This document shows, piece after piece, positions 47,201-56,794 of a DNA stretch of 64,000 nucleotides. The translations under genes were made by a program, and so were the position numbers. Within the stretch, counting starts at the first letter, position 1. Each line of letters opens with the position of its first letter. The DNA comes from Arenimonas donghaensis DSM 18148 = HO3-R19 (GTDB taxonomy: Bacteria > Pseudomonadota > Gammaproteobacteria > Xanthomonadales > Xanthomonadaceae). The notes under the pieces are model-generated. The model searched no databases and was not told the DNA's origin. It saw only the letters and a list, made by a program, of their open reading frames with translations. The stretch spans positions 62,001 to 126,000 of the forward strand of contig NZ_AVCJ01000034.1 of NCBI RefSeq assembly GCF_000743535.1, given 5' to 3'.

Positions 47201-48026
47201 CTTCGGCCTGGGCGTCCAGGGTCCAGGCTTGCTTCGAGCGGCCGTCCTCGATGCCGGCAGCCAGGCTGAAGGGCCCACCGGCGCTGCCGCTGGCCTCGGC
47301 GCGCAAGGCGTCGACGTCGCCGCGCACGGACAGCTGCAGCCGGGCATCCTGCTCGCCTTCGGGGGCCGCCCATCGCAGCCGGCCTTCGAGCTCGGTGCTG
47401 AATTGCCGCGCCGGCAGGTAGTGGCCCTGCACGCGTGCATCGCCCCAGTCGCCGCTGGCCTGCAGGTCCGCCACGCGCAAGCCGTCGTTGCCGAAGTCGA
47501 AGCGTTCGGCCGTCAACGTTGCCGCGGTGAACAGCGGATCGTCGCCGCGCGTGACGCGCAGGCCCGACACGGTGGCGGTCTCGGCCGACAACTCCAGCGG
47601 CAGGGTCAGGCGGGGCAGGATGTCCGGCCAGGCGGTCCAGGCCGACGGCGGTTCTTCCGGCTTCGGCGCCAGCCACACCTGCACCTGGTCCGCTTCCAGG
47701 GTTTGCAGCCGCAGCGCGCCGGTCAGCAGCGCGGCCGGTTTCGGCGCCAGCAGCAGCCGGTCCGCGCTGACCCACACGCCGTCGCCCTGCCAGCGCACCC
47801 CGTGCAGCACGAGGGTGCCGCCCAGCGTGCCCTCGGCCGATTCCCAGGTCAGCGCGTCTTCGCCCAGGCGCGACTGCAGCCAGGACAGCAAGGTGTCGCG
47901 ACCGCCGCCGCTGGCCAGCAGCCAGGCCAGCCCCAGCGCCAGCGCGGCGAAGGCCGCCAGCACGGCCCAGGCCAGCCGGCGTGGCCAGCGGCGCGGCGCG
48001 CGCGTGCGGGCGGCGTCGGTGGTCAC
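44286..48026 (-). CDS. tamB: Translocation and assembly module subunit TamB
   Basis: A 1246-aa AsmA-like bridge protein anchored in the inner membrane by one N-terminal helix (LAWAVLAAFAALALGLAWLL, about residues 16-35). It spans the periplasm to TamA in the outer membrane. The long beta-helical body has regularly spaced hydrophobic strands. The C-terminal DUF490 (about residues 900-1246) includes RARLSYSGTPVDNPTLDI, then VVSSPAMDNTEALSWLVFGR and the closing YGISLVGRGQVITLKYLLSR, each a known TamB landmark. It acts in autotransporter assembly and probably in phospholipid transport. The start overlaps the tamA stop by four bases (translational coupling). Confidence 0.93.
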   Translation of the reverse strand: MTTDAARTRAPRRWPRRLAWAVLAAFAALALGLAWLLASGGGRDTLLSWLQSRLGEDALTWESAEGTLGGTLVLHGVRWQGDGVWVSADRLLLAPKPAALLTGALRLQTLEADQVQVWLAPKPEEPPSAWTAWPDILPRLTLPLELSAETATVSGLRVTRGDDPLFTAATLTAERFDFGNDGLRVADLQASGDWGDARVQGHYLPARQFSTELEGRLRWAAPEGEQDARLQLSVRGDVDALRAEASGSAGGPFSLAAGIEDGRSKQAWTLDAQAEGIAPHWFGAASDGAPVDAVITLAGEGATGRGRLGVSQGDTALALEDLQARFAGAGIALDDGRLQTPWGELAVQGAWDPLAEQPINLTAGADQLQWAPTDGGESVQASGTLSVQGLPEAWTASLQATLRRDGEQAQLSASGEGDSTGVRLDDLRMQTPGGKLTGTGRVDWDPALAVKLDARLDQLDPGYLLPDYPGAISGDLRGDLRRSDTGWVGNLALADLRGRLRGRPVSGNATLAWQGESGQLSAQARLGESRLAAEGRIGATLALDVSLQPLRLADLVENAGGELRGELRLQGPRNAPGLVADLEASQLRWGELGIDAGSLRGQLPANTGEGSVVLDATDIRYGERRVQALTLRADGNQRDLALRLEARSNDLQLALESSMRLEGGVRRGELRSFSLDAPRAPALALREPAAWSWGKDAFRLEPACVIGEGDGFLCLQADRGLWRAEGERIPLALAQPWLPDTGVPLRLAGELMLDAEFRQGPRGWNGELTLASAEGSLATESSDGRRNLLTYTDLQAKATLDQDVLDLRAGAQLNEEGLLLAELRAGAGDDGELSGRLALRMRDLTWLELLSPDIVQPSGRLEGELRFSGTRAVPRMEGLLALRELATELPALGLALEGGQADLRTMADGNAELSGSVRSGDGVLQVNGSLDLSREQPLQLALTGENVTFSDTPDLQLVASPALVMAMGKQKLRVGGRIEVPRARVDLEALDGGAIKPSPDVVLVDAEQVQDEGPALDLAVHISLGDDVQLQGFGLDGRLAGALDIRQAPGRTALASGTLRASGRYEAYGQELQIKRARLSYSGTPVDNPTLDILAERDRGEVTVGVQVRGTAQRPITDVVSSPAMDNTEALSWLVFGRPLQSTSANESSQLEASALALGVGGNLLAQQIGDGLGLDAAGVEDSRALGGATFTVGKYLSPRLFLGYGISLVGRGQVITLKYLLSRGFDITIESGTESAASLNWRTER

Positions 48027-49810
48027 AGGTCGGGCCCGATGCTCAGGTGCAGGCGGATGGCGTTCTGCGCGTCATCCCCCAGGCCATGCGCCAGGTCCAG
48101 CCGCACCGGCCCCACCGGCGAACGCCAGCGCACGCCGACGCCGACGCCGAGCTGCATGTCGAACCCGTTCGAGCCGAAGTCGTCGAAGGCATCACCGGCG
48201 TCCACGAACACGGCGCCGCCCCATTGGCGGGTGAACATGCGTTCGAACTCCGCGCTCGCCACCACCAGGTGCTTGCCGCCGAGCACGTAGCGGCGGCCGT
48301 CGAGTCCGGTGAAGGGTTCGCCGATGTCGCGATAACCGTAACCACGCACGCTCTGGTCGCCACCGGCGTAAAAACGCAGCAGGGGCGGGAACCGGGCGAA
48401 ATCATCAGTCACCGTCGTGCCCAGTTCGGCACGCAGCAGGATACGGTTGCGCCAGTCGAAGGAGCGAACCCAGCTGGCTTCGGCGCGCGCCTGCAGGAAG
48501 TCGATGTCCGAACCGATGCCGGTGTGGCCGCCGCGCAGTTCGACATGCAGCGAATGGCCGCGGCGCGGGTAAAGCGGATCGTCAGCCACGCGCCAGGTGG
48601 CGCTGAGCTGCGGATAGACCAGGGTGGAGTAGGCCAGCGCATTGCCGGTGGCGGGGTCGTCGAAGCGCTCGCGGCGAAAATGCAGGCCGGCGACCAGGTT
48701 CCAGGCACCGAGCTGGCCGCTGCGGCTGCCGATCACCTCGAACACCTCGGAATCGATGAAGTCGATCGGGTCCTGGCGCAGGCTGGCGCTGGCCGTGTAC
48801 CAGCCGGCGAGCCAGGCGAAGGCCGGGATGCGATAGGCCACGTTGGCTTCGTTGCCGCGCTGGGCCAACTCCACGGTGCTGAGCAGCTTGTGGCCGCGGT
48901 CGTTCACCCAGCGCCGCTCCAGGCCGCCGGTGACGCCGGCGCCCTTGTCGGTCGAATAACGCAGGCCGGCGCTGTAGATGCTGCGTTTGGCCGGGGTCAG
49001 CTGCACGTCCACGGGCACGGTGGTGCTGCCCTCGACCGGCTCGGCCTGCACGTCGATGCCGGCGAAATAGTCCAGTGCCGACAGCCGCTGCTGCAGGTCC
49101 ACCACCTTGGCCTGTTCGTAGGGCGCGCCGGGCTCCCAGTCCACCAGTTTTTCCAGCAGGCCGTCGCGGAACGGGTGGCCGCTGAAGCTGGCTTCGCCCA
49201 GCGAGTAGCGCTCGCCCGACTCCCAGGTCAGGAAGATGTCGGCCAGGCCTTCAGTGCGATCGACCTCGACGCGATGCACCGGCAGGCGGGCATCGAAATA
49301 GCCGCGCTCGCGTAGCAGCGCGTCGATGCTGGCCTTGGAGGCTTCGTACAGGTCGTGGCGCAGCGGCTGGCCCTTGCGCGGCCGCAGCCAGCGCAGGCGC
49401 CGGGTGATGGCCTCGTCGGCGCCGGCCTCGCCGGTGACCTGGATCTCGCGCTGGTCGACGCGCACCGGCTCTCCCGCACGCACGGTGACGATCACGGTGA
49501 CCGCCTCGCCGTTGCGGCGGACTTCGGTTTCGGCGCGGGTGTCGTAGTAACCGAACGGCTCCAGGCCCACGGCGACGTCGTCCGGCACCTGGCGCAGCAG
49601 GTAGTCGAGCCGGGCCTCGCCCAGGTCGGCGCGCTGGCGCGGGTCGAGCGCCACCAGCGAAAGCGCCGCGCGCACGTTGGCCAGTTCGGCTTCGTCCTGC
49701 AGGCCGCGCACCTCGACCGCCCGCAGTTCGAGCGCCGCCGCCGGCAGGGCCGGCAGCAGGCTCAGCAGGGCAAGCGTCAGCGCTGGCGCGTGCAGGCGGG
49801 GGGACTTCAC
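48023..49810 (-). CDS. tamA: Omp85-family assembly protein TamA
   Basis: Outer-membrane partner of TamB. The 595-aa protein has a signal peptide (ending near AAA), three POTRA domains (about residues 25-255; PVRVDQREIQVTGEA starts the second), and a 16-strand Omp85 barrel. The barrel's L6 motif is VRGYGYRDIGEP, and the C-terminal strand ends IRLHLSIGPDL. It assists insertion of autotransporters, one of which (a GDSL esterase) is encoded at 30.3-32.1 kb. First gene of the tamA-tamB unit; the region between it and glyS is only 65 nt. Confidence 0.94.
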   Translation of the reverse strand: MKSPRLHAPALTLALLSLLPALPAAALELRAVEVRGLQDEAELANVRAALSLVALDPRQRADLGEARLDYLLRQVPDDVAVGLEPFGYYDTRAETEVRRNGEAVTVIVTVRAGEPVRVDQREIQVTGEAGADEAITRRLRWLRPRKGQPLRHDLYEASKASIDALLRERGYFDARLPVHRVEVDRTEGLADIFLTWESGERYSLGEASFSGHPFRDGLLEKLVDWEPGAPYEQAKVVDLQQRLSALDYFAGIDVQAEPVEGSTTVPVDVQLTPAKRSIYSAGLRYSTDKGAGVTGGLERRWVNDRGHKLLSTVELAQRGNEANVAYRIPAFAWLAGWYTASASLRQDPIDFIDSEVFEVIGSRSGQLGAWNLVAGLHFRRERFDDPATGNALAYSTLVYPQLSATWRVADDPLYPRRGHSLHVELRGGHTGIGSDIDFLQARAEASWVRSFDWRNRILLRAELGTTVTDDFARFPPLLRFYAGGDQSVRGYGYRDIGEPFTGLDGRRYVLGGKHLVVASAEFERMFTRQWGGAVFVDAGDAFDDFGSNGFDMQLGVGVGVRWRSPVGPVRLDLAHGLGDDAQNAIRLHLSIGPDL

Positions 49811-49875
49811 CGCAACAGCATAACCGCAGCCCGCCGCCCGGCTGCCAAGGCGGCGTGAGCGTGTTTTGGCGCGGC

Positions 49876-51958
49876 TCAGCCTGCCGAGAGCTGCTCGACC
49901 GCTGCCACCGCCGCGAAACGGTCGGCGACCCCGCGCAGCAGCGCCAGGCGGTTGTCGCGCAGGGCGGTGTCGTCGGCCATGACCATGGTCTTGTCGAAGA
50001 ACTCGTCCACCGGCGCCTGCAGCTTGGCCAGGCGCTTGAGCGTGCCGACGTAGTCGCGCTTGGCCAGCATCGGGTCGGTGTCGGCCAGGGCCGAGGACAG
50101 GGCCTCGTGCAGCGCCTGTTCGGCCGGTTCGGCCAGCTTGCCCGAATCGACGCGGTCGGGGATCGGCGTTTCGACCTTGCGCAGGATGTTGCGGATGCGC
50201 TTGTTGGCCGCGGCCAGCGCACCCGATTCGCGCAGGCGCGCGAATTCGGCGATGGCCTTGAGCCGGCGGTCGAAGTCGAGCAGCGAGTCGGGACGCACTT
50301 CGGCCACGGCTTCGAACTGCAGGGTCGGCACGTCCTGGTCGGCGTAGTAGCCGCGCAGGCGGTCGACGATGAAGTCGAGCAGCTCGCGCTTATCCAGCGA
50401 CACGCCCGCGGGCAGGTTGGCCGCGGCGGCGTCGACCAGCGCCGGCAGGTCGAGCTCGAGCTCGCCTTCGATGATGGTGCGCGCCAGGCCCAGGGCATTG
50501 CGGCGCAGGGCGAACGGGTCCTTGTTGCCGGTGGGCTTGAGACCGGCGGCGAATCCGCCGGCCAGGGTGTCCAGGCGTTCGGCGATGGCCAGCGCCCGGC
50601 CCAGCGGCGAGGGCGCGATGGCGTCGCCGGCGAAACGCGGCTGGTAGGCCTCGTCGATCGCGGCGGCCACGGCCTCGGATTCTCCCGCCGCCGCGGCGTA
50701 GTAGCGGCCCGCCGTGCCCTGCAGCTCCGGGAATTCACCGACCAGGCGGCTTTGCAGGTCGGCCTTGGCGAGCACGGCCGCGCGGTCGGCGTCGGCCGGC
50801 GAAGCGCCGACCCTGGACGCGATCTCGCGTGCCAGCGCCGCCACCCGCGCCGACTTGTCCGCGACCGTGCCGAGCTTCTGCTGGTAGGTGACGCTGGCCA
50901 GGCCCTCGGCCATCGAGGCCAGGCCCTGCTTGAGGTCTTCGTCGAAGAAGAAGGCGGCGTCGGCGAAGCGCGGGCGGATGACGCGCTCGTAGCCCTTGCG
51001 GACCTCGTCCGGGTTCTTGGACTCGATGTTGGCGATGCCGATGAACTTCTCGGTGAGCTTGCCGTCGGCGTCCATCACCGGGAAGAACTTCTGGTTGGTT
51101 TCCATCGTCAGCACCAGGGCTTCCGGCGGCACCCGCAGGAAGTCGGGCTCGAAGCTGCACAGCACCGCCTTGGGCCACTCGACCAGGCAGTTCACTTCCT
51201 CGAGCAGCGCGTCCGGCACGCGGGCTTCGCCGCCGGCCTGCTTCGCCGCGGCGCGAATCTCGGCAAGCACGCGCTGGCGGCGCTCGCGCGGATCGGCCAG
51301 CACCTTGGCCTCGCGCATCGCCTGCAGGTATTCGCCGGCCTCGTTGAGCCACACGCCCTTGGCGTGGTGGAAACGGTGGCCGCGGCTCATGCGGTCGGAC
51401 TTCAGGCCCAGCACCTCGCCCGGCGCGACATCGCGGCCGAACAGGATGACCAGCCAGTGCGCCGGGCGCACGAAGGCGAAGTCGCGCTCGCCCCAGCGCA
51501 TCGGCTTGGGCACCGGCAGCGCCTTGAGCGCTTCGGCGACGATCTCCGCCAGCAGCTCGGACGTGGCCGAGCCGGGACGCGAACTGCGGAACACGAAGCG
51601 CATGCCCTTGGCGTCGGTGACGCGGTCGAGCTTGGTCCAGTCGACGCCGTTCTTCTGGGCGAAGCCCAGCAGCGCCTGCGTGGGCTGGCCCTGCGCGTCC
51701 AGGCCGATGTTGGTGTACGGGCCGGGCACTTCGCTGTGCTGGATGGGCTGCTGGGTGGACACGGCCGGCAGGTAGACCGCCAGGCGGCGCGGTGTGTACA
51801 GCGGGCCGGTGGGCACCTCGCCGGTGTTGTCTTCCCGGACCACGATGCGGCGCGCCGCCAGGCCCTTGAGCACGCCGGCATGGAAGGCCTGGGCCAGTTC
51901 GGGCAGCGCCTTGGGCGGCAGCTCTTCGGTGCCAAGCTCGATCAGCAGCGGCAGGAAA

Positions 51959-51966
<8 letters not shown>
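49876..51966 (-). CDS. glyS: Glycine-tRNA ligase beta subunit
   Basis: Beta chain of the alpha2beta2 bacterial glycyl-tRNA synthetase, needed for tRNA recognition. The 696-aa protein opens with [15 protein letters not shown], the family hallmark, and contains [30 protein letters not shown] and the C-terminal anticodon-binding domain with [14 protein letters not shown] 51966 ([12 protein letters not shown]) lies within the end of glyQ (8-base overlap), ensuring coupled synthesis of the two chains. Confidence 0.96.
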
Positions 51967-52870
<904 letters not shown>

Positions 52871-52898
52871 CGCGGTTTAGCCCTGTCCAAAGCAGGCT

Positions 52899-52904
52899 AG
52901 TATA
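52899..52904 (-). promoter_or_regulatory. Probable -10 element of glyQ
   Basis: TATACT on the minus strand, about 29 nt upstream of the glyQ start, in the 68-nt divergent intergenic space. No good -35 is seen at the right distance, so confidence is modest. Confidence 0.4.
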
Positions 52905-52938
52905 GCGGCCGCCTGCGTTGCCGCCTTTCCAGACCCCC

Positions 52939-53667
52939 ATGAAACCCTTTCTCGTCCTCGAGACCGGCGACCCGGTCCCGCCCCTGCGCCGCCACGGCAG
53001 CTTCGGCCACTGGATCCGCGTCGCCGCCGGCCTGTCGGGCCGCGAATCGCGCATGGTCCGGGTCTTCGAAGGCGAGGACCTGCCCTCGCCCGGGGATTAC
53101 GCCGGCGTGCTGGTCACCGGCTCGGGGGCCATGGTCACCGACCGCCAGGACTGGTCCGAACGCACCGCCGGCTGGCTTCGCGAGGCCGCCGAGGGCGGGC
53201 ATTCGCTGTTCGGCATCTGTTACGGCCACCAGCTGATCGCCCATGCCCTGGGTGGTGAGGTGGGCGACAACCCCGAGGGCCGGGAAATGGGCACGGTGCA
53301 GCTCCAGGTGACGGCGGCGTCCGAGCCCGACCCGCTGTTCGCCGGCTTCCCGGACACGCTCCCGGCCCAGGCCACGCACCTGCAGACCGTGATGAAGCCG
53401 CCGCCGGGCGCCCGGGTGCTGGCCCGTTCCGACCGGGACGACTGCCAGGCCTTCCGCTGGGGCGAAGCAGCCTGGGGCGTGCAGTTCCACCCCGAATTCA
53501 GCGTGCACGTCATGAAGCGCTACATCCATGCGCGCGCCGGCGCCTTGCGCGAGGAAGGCACCTGCCCGGATACCCTGGCCGACGCCGTGCGCCCCACGCC
53601 GATCGCGCGGCGGGTGCTGCGCCGATTCATCCACCTGGCGCGCCAGCGCGCCCGCAACGGAGCCTGA
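52939..53667 (+). CDS. Class I glutamine amidotransferase (GuaA-like GATase)
   Basis: A 242-aa free-standing GATase1 domain. The nucleophile elbow is FGICYGHQL with Cys94; the His-Glu pair is in VQFHPEF near residue 183; the oxyanion strand is VTGSGAMVTD. All three catalytic residues are present. Stand-alone proteins of this kind are often annotated as GMP-synthase-like, but they lack the synthase half, and the amide acceptor is unknown (gamma-glutamyl hydrolases are alternatives). ATG 52939 is chosen over a TTG at 52918. The next gene starts four nt after the stop. Confidence 0.88.
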   Translation: MKPFLVLETGDPVPPLRRHGSFGHWIRVAAGLSGRESRMVRVFEGEDLPSPGDYAGVLVTGSGAMVTDRQDWSERTAGWLREAAEGGHSLFGICYGHQLIAHALGGEVGDNPEGREMGTVQLQVTAASEPDPLFAGFPDTLPAQATHLQTVMKPPPGARVLARSDRDDCQAFRWGEAAWGVQFHPEFSVHVMKRYIHARAGALREEGTCPDTLADAVRPTPIARRVLRRFIHLARQRARNGA

Positions 53668-53671
53668 AACC

Positions 53672-54598
53672 ATGAGTCCATCCACCGTCGGCATGTCCGC
53701 CCCGTTCCGCTGGCTGCGCAAGTCGCTCGACGTCGGCCGCCGCAACCCCAAGGCGCTGTTCGGCGCCATCGCCTTCGTGATCCTGATGGTCGTGGCGATC
53801 ACGATGGTCCAGATGTTCCTGCAGGTGGCGGCGCAGCCGTCGATGACCGGCCTGATGGTGGTGATGGCGGTGATGACCCTGGTGAACTGGGTCGCGCTGC
53901 CGCCGCTGCTCGGTGGCCTGTTCCGGGTCATCGACGCCACCGACCGCGGCCTGCCCGTGGCGGCCAGCGACGTCTTCAATGCCTACGGCAAGGGCCAGGG
54001 CGGCAAGCGCCTGATCCTGACCTCGCTGATTTATTCGCTGGCCTACCTGGCGCTGGCCGCGCTGCTGCTGCTGACGCCGATCGGACAGTTCTTCCGCGAG
54101 TACTTCACCATCGCCCTGGCCACCCCGCCGGGAGGCGAGCCGGACGTGGCCGCCCTGCAGGTACTGTTCGAAAACACCTCGCCGGCGACCTTCCTGTGGC
54201 TGCCGGTGCTGGCCATCGTCCTGGCCACCTGGGTGCACGCCCAGATGCTGGCCATGGCAACCGCCGCCCTGCGCGAAGTGGACGTCGCCACGGCCGTGGT
54301 CGCCGGCGCCCTGGCGGCCCTGCGCAACTTCCTGCCGCTGCTGGGCTTCATCCTGGTGCTGGGCATCGTCGGCTTCTTCGGCGGCATGCTGGTGCTGCTG
54401 CTGCTGGGCCTGATCATGACCCTGCTGGCCATGGTCAGTCCGGTGCTGGTGGTGCTGGTGGTGGTCCCGCTGATGATCCTGGTGATGCTGGGCGTGTACG
54501 CGCTGATGTTCGCGTTCTACTACCACGGCTGGCGCGAGATCTTCGGCCTGGCCGACGAGACCGGCGCGTCGCCGCAGGAAGGCACGGTCGAGGCCTGA
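53672..54598 (+). CDS. Multi-pass membrane protein (BPSS1780-like)
   Basis: A 308-aa inner-membrane protein with about six hydrophobic segments. They include ALFGAIAFVILMVVAITMVQ (residues 29-48), a glycine-rich FILVLGIVGFFGGMLVLLLL, and a final helix before the polar tail HGWREIFGLADETG. Between helices the pattern LPPLLGGLFRVIDATDRGLP is shared with the BPSS1780-type proteins of beta- and gammaproteobacteria, whose function is unknown. It follows the GATase gene by four nt, so they are co-transcribed. Confidence 0.75.
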   Translation: MSPSTVGMSAPFRWLRKSLDVGRRNPKALFGAIAFVILMVVAITMVQMFLQVAAQPSMTGLMVVMAVMTLVNWVALPPLLGGLFRVIDATDRGLPVAASDVFNAYGKGQGGKRLILTSLIYSLAYLALAALLLLTPIGQFFREYFTIALATPPGGEPDVAALQVLFENTSPATFLWLPVLAIVLATWVHAQMLAMATAALREVDVATAVVAGALAALRNFLPLLGFILVLGIVGFFGGMLVLLLLGLIMTLLAMVSPVLVVLVVVPLMILVMLGVYALMFAFYYHGWREIFGLADETGASPQEGTVEA

Positions 54599-54605
54599 GC
54601 CTGGC

Positions 54606-55295
54606 TCAGGGCAGGCCGGCCTGCCAGGCCGCGGCCGCCAGCAGCGCGTACTGGGTGGCGACCGCGGTGAACAGCGCCGCCAACGCCAGCGCCTGGGCCC
54701 ACAGCCAGTAGCGGGCCCAGCGCGGCATGGCCGCGGATGCCGCCGGTTCGAGCACCACGCGGGTGCCGGCCAACAGGTCGTGCAGTGCCCGGCCGTCCTT
54801 GCGCCAGCCGGCCAGGGCATGGCCCAGGTGCAGCAGCAGCCAGGACGGCGCGCCGGCGACGAAGCGCAGCGCGATCCGCGCCGGGCCCGGCCGGCCACCG
54901 TCGCCGGTGGTGACCCTGAGGCCGGCCAGGCGCTTGCCGGGGCTGGCCTGCCAGGGCGAGGCTTCGAAGCCGATGAACCACAGCGCCGACAGCGCCACGA
55001 TCACGGCGGCCGCTATGCCCAGCGACTGCATCCAGACGGCGATGATGGCCAGCAGGGCCTCGCGCAGGGCCGGGTCGTGGCTCCAGGCCAGCAGTTCCCC
55101 GACCGGGTCCGGCCGGCGCAGCATCGCCGCGTCCATCAGCTCGAACATGCGCAGCTGGGCCTGCGCCATGTGCAGGTCGGTGCGCGCGATCATCTTCAGG
55201 CCGGTGCCCCAGAGCAGCGGCACCGAAACCGCCAGCGGCGCCAGCAGGTCCAAGCTGTAGGCGGCGTAGCGGCGCCAGAAGCCGGAAGGACGCAC
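54606..55295 (-). CDS. RDD-family membrane protein
   Basis: A 229-aa membrane protein of the RDD family, named for conserved Arg and Asp residues (here RRYAAYSLDLLAP near the start). Three to four hydrophobic helices are present. The family motif PGKRLAGLRV lies in the middle, and DLLAGTRVVL follows. The role is uncertain; some relatives are sodium/proton antiporters. It starts three nt after the tatC stop, so it is probably the last gene of the tat unit. It converges with the BPSS1780-like gene. Confidence 0.82.
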   Translation of the reverse strand: MRPSGFWRRYAAYSLDLLAPLAVSVPLLWGTGLKMIARTDLHMAQAQLRMFELMDAAMLRRPDPVGELLAWSHDPALREALLAIIAVWMQSLGIAAAVIVALSALWFIGFEASPWQASPGKRLAGLRVTTGDGGRPGPARIALRFVAGAPSWLLLHLGHALAGWRKDGRALHDLLAGTRVVLEPAASAAMPRWARYWLWAQALALAALFTAVATQYALLAAAAWQAGLP

Positions 55296-55298
55296 GGC

Positions 55299-56039
55299 TC
55301 AGCCCGCCTTGGACGGCCGTGACAGCAGCGCGCCGGCCAGGATGCCCAGTTCGTAGAGCAGCCACATCGGCACCGCCAGCAGGATCTGCGAGACCACGTC
55401 CGGCGGCGTGATGATGGCGGCCAGCACGAACACGCCGACGATCACGTAGCCGCGCGCTTCGCGCAGCTGCGCCGGCGTCACGACCTTGAGCAGCACCAGC
55501 ACCATCACCGCCACCGGCATCTCGAAGCTCAGGCCGAAGGCCAGGAAGAGCACCAGCAGGAAATCCAGCACCTGGGTGATGTCGGGTGTCCAGGCGACGC
55601 CGTCGGGGGTGGTGCCGGCCAGGAACGCGAACACCGTCGGCATCACCAGGAAGTAGGCGAAGGTGCAGCCGACGTAGAAAAGCACGATCGCCGCGCCCAG
55701 CAGCGGCCGGGTCAGGCGTTTTTCCTGCTCGTACAGGCCGGGCGCCACGAACGCCCAGGCCTGGTAGATCAGCACCGGCATCGCCAGCAGGACGGCGACG
55801 AAAAACGCCACCTTGATCGGGATGAAGAACGGCGAGGCGACCTCGATCGCCACCAGCTGGGTCCCGGCCGGCAGGACCGCCAGCAGCGGCGAGGTGAGCC
55901 GGGAATAGATGTCGTTGGCGAAGGGAATCAGCGCCACGAACACCACGACCACCGCCAGCACGCCCTTGAGCAGGCGCGAGCGCAGCTCCAGCAGGTGGCC
56001 CATCAGGCTTTCTTCGCGCGGCGGGGCGGCGTCAGTCAT
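55299..56039 (-). CDS. tatC: Sec-independent translocase subunit TatC
   Basis: Receptor core of the twin-arginine export system, which moves folded proteins across the inner membrane. The 246-aa protein has six membrane helices. The N-terminal motif is SLMGHLLELRSRLLKGVLAV (containing the HLxELRxR signal-peptide site), and FAYFLVMPTVFAFL and AFGLSFEMPV carry the conserved Phe-Glu site. It overlaps tatB by eight bases. Confidence 0.96.
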   Translation of the reverse strand: MTDAAPPREESLMGHLLELRSRLLKGVLAVVVVFVALIPFANDIYSRLTSPLLAVLPAGTQLVAIEVASPFFIPIKVAFFVAVLLAMPVLIYQAWAFVAPGLYEQEKRLTRPLLGAAIVLFYVGCTFAYFLVMPTVFAFLAGTTPDGVAWTPDITQVLDFLLVLFLAFGLSFEMPVAVMVLVLLKVVTPAQLREARGYVIVGVFVLAAIITPPDVVSQILLAVPMWLLYELGILAGALLSRPSKAG

Positions 56040-56460
56040 CGCGGCGCGGCGGCAGCAGGGAGGGTTGCGTTGGTTCGTCCGCGGCTTGCCCGTCGCCGGT
56101 CACGTCGTCGGGCGGCGGGCCGGCGTCGGCGGCCTTGCCGGCCGCGGGCGGGTCCCGGGCTTCGACATCGGCCCGGACTTCGCGCAGGCCGGCGCCGACC
56201 TGGGCACTGGTGTCGTCCAGCTCCCGGCGGATGTCCTCGGCATCGCGGCGCAGCTCGCGCGTGGGATCGCCGATGCTGCGCTTGAGGTCCTCGGCGGCCA
56301 TCTCACGCTCGAACTCGGACTTCACCGAATACCACTGCGCGCGCGCCTTGCGCACCCACAGGCCGGCGAACCGCGCGGCCTTGGGCAGGCGCTGGGGCCC
56401 GAGCACCACCAGGGCCACGACCGCGATCACCAGCAGCTCGCTGAAACCCAGGTCAAACAT
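56032..56460 (-). CDS. tatB: Sec-independent translocase subunit TatB
   Basis: A single-helix partner of TatC that binds twin-arginine signal peptides. The 142-aa protein starts MFDLGFSELLVIAVVALVVL, has the GPQRLP hinge and an amphipathic helix rich in Arg/Lys, then a long acidic, Pro/Ala-rich tail. The Glu in the membrane helix (FSELL) is the TatB hallmark. It starts 30 nt after tatA. Confidence 0.95.
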   Translation of the reverse strand: MFDLGFSELLVIAVVALVVLGPQRLPKAARFAGLWVRKARAQWYSVKSEFEREMAAEDLKRSIGDPTRELRRDAEDIRRELDDTSAQVGAGLREVRADVEARDPPAAGKAADAGPPPDDVTGDGQAADEPTQPSLLPPRRDD

Positions 56461-56490
56461 GGCGGCAGCGGGGCCGGCCGGGGGCCGGGC

Positions 56491-56727
56491 TCAGGAATCC
56501 TTGCGCTGGCTGTCCTGCGACGCGCCTTCGCGCGGCGCTTCTTCGGCGTCGCGGCGTTCGCTGCCCAGCTGCGAAGGCGGCGTCTCGTCGCCGTCCTTGA
56601 GGCCCTTTTTGAAGCCCTTGATGCCTTCGCCCAGGTCCTTGCCGACGTTCGACAGCTTCTTGGTGCCGAAGACCAGCACGACCACGACGAGGACGATCAC
56701 CCAATGCCAAATGCTGAAACTGCCCAT
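56491..56727 (-). CDS. tatA: Sec-independent translocase subunit TatA
   Basis: Pore-forming subunit of the Tat system. The 78-aa protein has a short membrane helix ([19 protein letters not shown]) with the Phe-Gly hinge, an amphipathic helix ([15 protein letters not shown]) and a charged tail. It leads the tatA-tatB-tatC unit, with the SYLF gene upstream on the same strand at a distance of 67 nt. Confidence 0.96.
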   Translation of the reverse strand: MGSFSIWHWVIVLVVVVLVFGTKKLSNVGKDLGEGIKGFKKGLKDGDETPPSQLGSERRDAEEAPREGASQDSQRKDS

Positions 56728-56794
56728 CTGCCTTCGTCCCGCGAATTAGGTATGGCCGGAGTCTAGCGCAGCCCGGCCCCGGCCGCCCTGGCCA

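Noticed and set aside
44808-48290. Very long open frame antisense to tamB
   Set aside because: The tamB frame has clear TamB signatures and a coupled start with tamA. The antisense frame is compositionally biased (Gln/Ala/Arg) and typical of GC-rich shadow frames.
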